NCBI GenBank assembly: GCA_049999805.1
Contig: JBNGIO010003686.1
Location: 1 to 23,595, forward strand
From: Folioceros fuciformis
Lineage: Eukaryota; Anthocerotophyta; Anthocerotopsida; Anthocerotales
Length of the DNA stretch: 23,595 nucleotides
Reading direction: 5' to 3'
The position numbers were made by a program, and so were the translations under genes. This document shows, piece by piece, positions 19,463 through 23,595 of this stretch. Below the pieces are notes generated by a model. The model did no database searches. It was not told where the DNA came from and saw nothing but the letters and a program-made list of their open reading frames with translations. Numbering within the stretch: position 1 is the stretch's first letter; each line of letters starts with the position of its first letter.

Positions 19463-19990
19463 ATGGAGCCATTATTGCTGCCTGTATTTTCTGCATCATC
19501 GTCATCAAACTCATGAGAAGTTTCTAGACTATGTTCAGAGGGCAGAAACACAAACTGGCTGCAAAGGTTAAAAAGCTCAAAAGTGACAATGCTATGGAAT
19601 ACCTTAGCAATGATTTCTAGTCATTTTGTAAATAGAAAGGTATACTTCATAAGCTGACAGTCCCATATCATCTTCTATAGAATTCATATGCTGAGATGTA
19701 TAACCAAACGTTGCAAGAGCGTTGTTGGGCTACCCTCTTATCAGCAAGACTTACCCGCGGTTATTGGGCTGAGGCAGTAGCACCACTAAATTATGTACAG
19801 AACAGGCATCCGGTTAAGCCATTGTTCTCCCACACCCCTTTTGAGCGCTAGTGTGGTCACAAACCTAGAATTTTGGTGCAGCTGCCTACGCCTACACCCC
19901 AGCAAAGAAACGGGGTAAGATGGATAACTGAGCAACCAAGCATGTATTTACTCAGAACAATCAAAAGGCTACAAATTATATAATCCACAG
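19463..19990 (+). pseudogene. copia integrase core, frameshifted
   Basis: Pieces in two frames still show the integrase core: FLDYVQRAETQTGC, LKSDNAMEYLSNDF (second catalytic Asp at 19585-19587), and NSYAEMYNQTLQER (catalytic Glu). They are separated by at least one frameshift near 19565 and several stops (for example after SNDF). It cannot be translated into an enzyme. Confidence 0.75.
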
Positions 19991-21560
19991 ACTCGACAAC
20001 GTACATTGGCAAGAAGTGTAAGTTTCAATGAGAGTTTCATACTCATCTCACATGGAGAGTTTGTCACAAGCCACAAGCCATTGTCAGAGCCTTCCATATA
20101 TGGTCGTACTCCACAGCAATTTTCAAGTGATAACGAGTTAGAGCTTGACATTTCAATCTTTTCCACAGAGTTTATGGACAACACAGTCATACCAACAATT
20201 CTTTTAGGCATACCTCAGCCTCCTTTACCTGTTTAGTAGCCAATCATACCTCCAGACCCTAATCCTGTAAACATAGATGCAGATTTATTAGACCTGGATG
20301 ATGATCCAGCTGCTGATCAGACTTTACTGCAGGCTAACCTAGACCTAGACGTATCTGAAGTTGTTGTTTCAAATGTACTTGTCTTTCCTCGTCAATCTGC
20401 ATGAATTCATCGTCCTAGGTCTGAGTAGTTAGATCCACCATATAAACCGGGTGATAGCTTGGTTTCTCGTGCAGGCCAGAATAACAATCCACAGCATCAT
20501 GTGAGTCTTACTTCTTTAGCCAACACCATAGCATCATATATACTTGATCCACTAAACACACCCTTAACTTACTAGGAAGCATTGTCTGGGCCCCAAAAGG
20601 ATGAATGGAAAAAGACAATAGACTCTGAATACAATAGTCAGATTGTTAACAACACATGGAAAATGGTAACCTTACCCTCTAATCGGAAGCCAATAGCCTC
20701 GAAGTGGGTATTTAAGCTTAAGCTTCACCTACATGGTACTGTGGCATACTATAAAGCGTGGTTGGTGGCAAGAGGCTACACCCAGGTACAAGGCCTTGAC
20801 TACACGGATACCTTTAGCCCTGTGGTCAAGCTCACCTTGATGCGCATCCTCTTATGTTACGCTGTAAGAAACAAACTACTTGTCCATCAAATGGACGTTA
20901 AAACAACATTTTTGAATAGGGATCTCATAGAAACTATCTACATGAATGACGAGGGATATATTACCACTCCAACCAAAGTATGTCATCTGCGTAAATCTAT
21001 CTATGGTTTGAAACGGCTAGCACATATGTGGCATGCAAGCATAGATAAGAAACTTTGCAAGCTAGGGTTTGTCCCTCTTGCTGCGATTGCAGCGTATATG
21101 TGCTACAAAAGACCCACAAGATTTGTATCATCACACTCTACGTGGATGATAATTTTATTTTTGCCAATGATCAAGAGATACTCACCTATATTAAAAAGGA
21201 GTTATCGCATGAATGGGACATGATACACATTGGCCCATTGAAATTTGCCCTAGGAATCCAATTCCTATTCGATCCTGCAATGACCAGTGTATGTTCAGAT
21301 CAATCTCATTTCATTCGACAGTTGCTAACCAAGTTTAACTTACGGGCAATGAATCTAGTCTTCACCCTCGTGTCAACTAGTGACAAGCTGTCAATTGAGG
21401 ATTGCCCATCTACAGACGTTGAAAAGGCAGCCATGTTGACAATCCAATACTGAGAGGAAGTAGGAAGCCTGCTTTATCTCGCTGGTTGGACACGACCTGA
21501 CATTTCCCTGGCAATAGGCATTGTATCCAGATTTTTACACAACCCAGGACAAGGTTTGGG
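19991..21560 (+). pseudogene. copia reverse transcriptase with stops and a frameshift
   Basis: The linker upstream (RSVSFNES..., from about 20006) is in the same frame as the RT, but is interrupted by stops at 20234-20236, 20402-20404, 20426-20428 and 20573-20575. The RT frame gives WKKTIDSEYNSQIVNNTWKM, KWVFKLKLH, VARGYTQVQGLDYTDTFSPV and KSIYGLKR. A one-base shift near 21075 moves the frame. The catalytic YVDD is at 21139-21150 in the second frame, which ends at TGA 21451-21453. A further in-frame piece (SLLYLAGWTRPDIS) is the end of RT and the start of RNase H, which is then lost. Confidence 0.85.
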
Positions 21561-23595
21561 CATCCATGCGAGGCACACCTCCTATGTGCAACGCACAATT
21601 CATGCTCTACCATTGGTGCCAGACCTGCTTCACACACGCACACACAGAGATTAGTCCTGGATGAAGCATAAAGGTAATCAAGTCAGGATTCTCACAACTT
21701 CATTTCCACCATACCCATACCACTACTGCAAGTTTGAGAAGAGTCGTCGGAAAGGGGCAGTTTGCACGCCGCCCTGAAGACAGCAAGTTTAACCTCCCTC
21801 GCCACTTTCAAAGTAGTGCGTGTAAAGTTATTAGGTTTTAAAAACAGTCACACTCACTTTTCTTTATTGTTTCATTACACCCTAAATGCAGTTATCTTTT
21901 TTGCCTATTGGTGCTCATTTGTGCTCTTGTTGTGTTGCTTCTCAAGGACCAGCATGATGATGTCTTAATCCACTTTATCCTGCACGATTGAGAGGCGGTA
22001 ACGAATGTGTGAGGTGAGGGCGCTTACATAAAAATGAGAATTTGGAGGTAAAGGCCGCTAGCAGCCCGCAGGTCACAAAAAGTTGCTATTAGCAAACGAA
22101 AGAGGGGTCTTGTTTTTACTTTTTGACATTCAACTTCCATAGTTCGTCCTCAATAGTTTGCTTGAGTTTGTAATGTTTGTGCACATGATGTTTGCTCTGA
22201 TCATTTTTTGGTTTTGTTGGAGAAATTATGCTAATGTTGATTGAGACTTCTTGGTCTTTGGACTGTCTTGCTCTAACTTGGGTTTTGACTATGTAATAGA
22301 ACACTATTTATCACCAGCTCCAATTGCAAAAAATATATTCCTTTTAAAATAGTGTCTCCAAATTCAATGTTTGTGTGTCGTTTTACCTTTCACAAGCATA
22401 CCACTAAAGCTCCATGTGACCGTTGAAATAATTGCACTGACATATCCAATTCTTCTTGCTAGGTTAGGCAAAGCATGTAAATGTGATGGAGGCGTCGCTT
22501 ACTATATTCCAGCAAAAGTGAAAGAAGGAGAGGGGCAAGTAAAACAATAAGCTTGTATGCTATAGGTCTTAACTCAAAGGATGAGAGCTTCATGTTTGAG
22601 GATCTTAATGTTGTGGTCGACATTGATGTGAAGAATTCATTCATGACAAGGGAGCAGTAAGCTTTGAAAGACATCTATGATGCATTCCTAGAGTTGGGCA
22701 TGCTTGACAAAGAGTGGTACGTGCAACGAGGAAGGAAGTGACTACACTCTTCTAAATTTTGATTCAAAGTTTGTCTTATAGGTAAATGGCTACCTTCATG
22801 CTAACAAAGCAAAGAAGACAATGGTAGGGTATATTTTATGGATTTGGAAGTACACGGTGAAATCCCAAGTCAGGTTTATGATGCTAATCTATTTATCAAA
22901 GGGCAAGTTCTTCATGCGCAATTCCAGTGTACACACTTTGCTTACTCTTTTTGCTACAAAACTCGTTGCTAAACGCTACAACACCTTGAACCTATAAAAC
23001 AGCTTTGAAAACACAATATCCTCTAACCTAGTGAGTTCTCATTTCCCCGCAATATGATTATTAGAGTAGTTGTAAGTTTGGTACCAGGCCTAGAGAAGTT
23101 TAGCTTTCGTATCGCACCATAGGGTTGGGAAGGTTCGAATTTGGGTTTGGTCTTTAGCTTGGTAATAATGTTAAATATAATGAACTTAAGTATTTAAGAT
23201 AATATTAAATAATAATTTTAACGTTGCCTAGGAGCGGGAATTTGGTTTGGATGTGGTAGGCCAATTGTGTTTGGTAATGTCTAGCACCTAGATGCATTAT
23301 TGGGAGCAAGCAATAGAAAGATGTCAATATGCAGGCTAAGGCATAACATCGCAGGCAATAGGGAGATTAGTAGTTTGGAAATGGAGCTCAAGCTGGTGGT
23401 TGTTGGATTGAATGAAGAGCAGGAGCTAAGTTTGTGAATCAAGACTAGAAGTTGAAGGAGACTCATCGTGGCACTGGTGACGAACCTATGAGCAAGAACC
23501 GGGACATTGCAAGGCCAAGGGTGCTAAAGATCAGAGCTGGAGGGGGCGTGCTGAGCAAGATCACACCCCCGCACCGAGCTGTCTCCTCCCCTTCT
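21561..23595. other. spacer downstream of the retrotransposon
   Basis: No gene is recognised. A plus-strand frame at 22487-22741 is open for 85 codons with a single TAA at 22658-22660, and reads somewhat like protein (ESFMFEDLNVVVDIDVK; ALKDIYDAFLELGMLDKEW). It has no ATG at its start and no known family. From 23160 to 23220 the sequence is AT-rich. The window ends in GC-richer sequence without features. Confidence 0.4.

Larger units (their letters stand above)
17714..21560 (+). mobile_element. decayed Ty1/copia-type retrotransposon, internal region
   Basis: The order Gag, protease, integrase, reverse transcriptase is diagnostic of Ty1/copia. Every domain carries stops or frameshifts, so it cannot transpose. 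No terminal repeat pair, primer-binding site or target-site duplication was found on either side, so the ends given are the limits of recognisable coding sequence. RNase H is recognisable only at its junction (GSLLYLAGWTRPDISLAIG, about 21465-21523), and the sequence is lost soon after. Confidence 0.85.

Overview
The window looks like nuclear DNA of a land plant, most likely a bryophyte (moss-like). The grounds are canonical GT-AG introns of about 75-840 bases, a plant-type UAP56-interacting mRNA export factor, a plant serine racemase gene and a decayed Ty1/copia retrotransposon. The species cannot be fixed from the sequence alone. One assembly gap (100 Ns) lies inside a minisatellite near the left end.

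Layout, left to right. 1-800: a short 26-bp tandem repeat, then a minisatellite built from alternating 84- and 59-bp units and broken by the gap. About 1.4-3.8 kb (+): a seven-exon gene for an mRNA export adaptor with an N-terminal UAP56-binding motif and an Arg-rich body. 5.9-7.7 kb and 10.9-12.5 kb (+): two tandem paralogous genes for long acidic, internally repetitive proteins that I do not recognise. The first has an in-frame stop followed by about 100 more homologous codons and a decayed tail; the second is open for 546 codons. Between them, at 8.76-9.35 kb, lies a decayed fragment of a reverse-transcriptase-type element with a 93-bp internal duplication. About 12.7-13.25 kb (-): a broken duplicate of the 3' half of the serine racemase gene, introns included. 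13.9-15.6 kb (-): an apparently intact six-coding-exon serine racemase gene (348 aa), with a likely intron in its 5' UTR. Its upstream region may also drive a tiny divergent ORF at 16.27 kb. 17.7-21.6 kb (+): a Ty1/copia internal region (Gag, protease, integrase, RT, truncated RNase H) with many stops, at least two frameshifts and no LTR that I can see. The remaining sequence is AT-rich spacer with a few short repeats.

The genes do not form a pathway; this is ordinary eukaryotic gene order. The most notable points are the tandem pair of unrecognised acidic repeat proteins, one apparently truncated by a single stop, and the serine racemase pseudogene lying between that pair and its intact parent.
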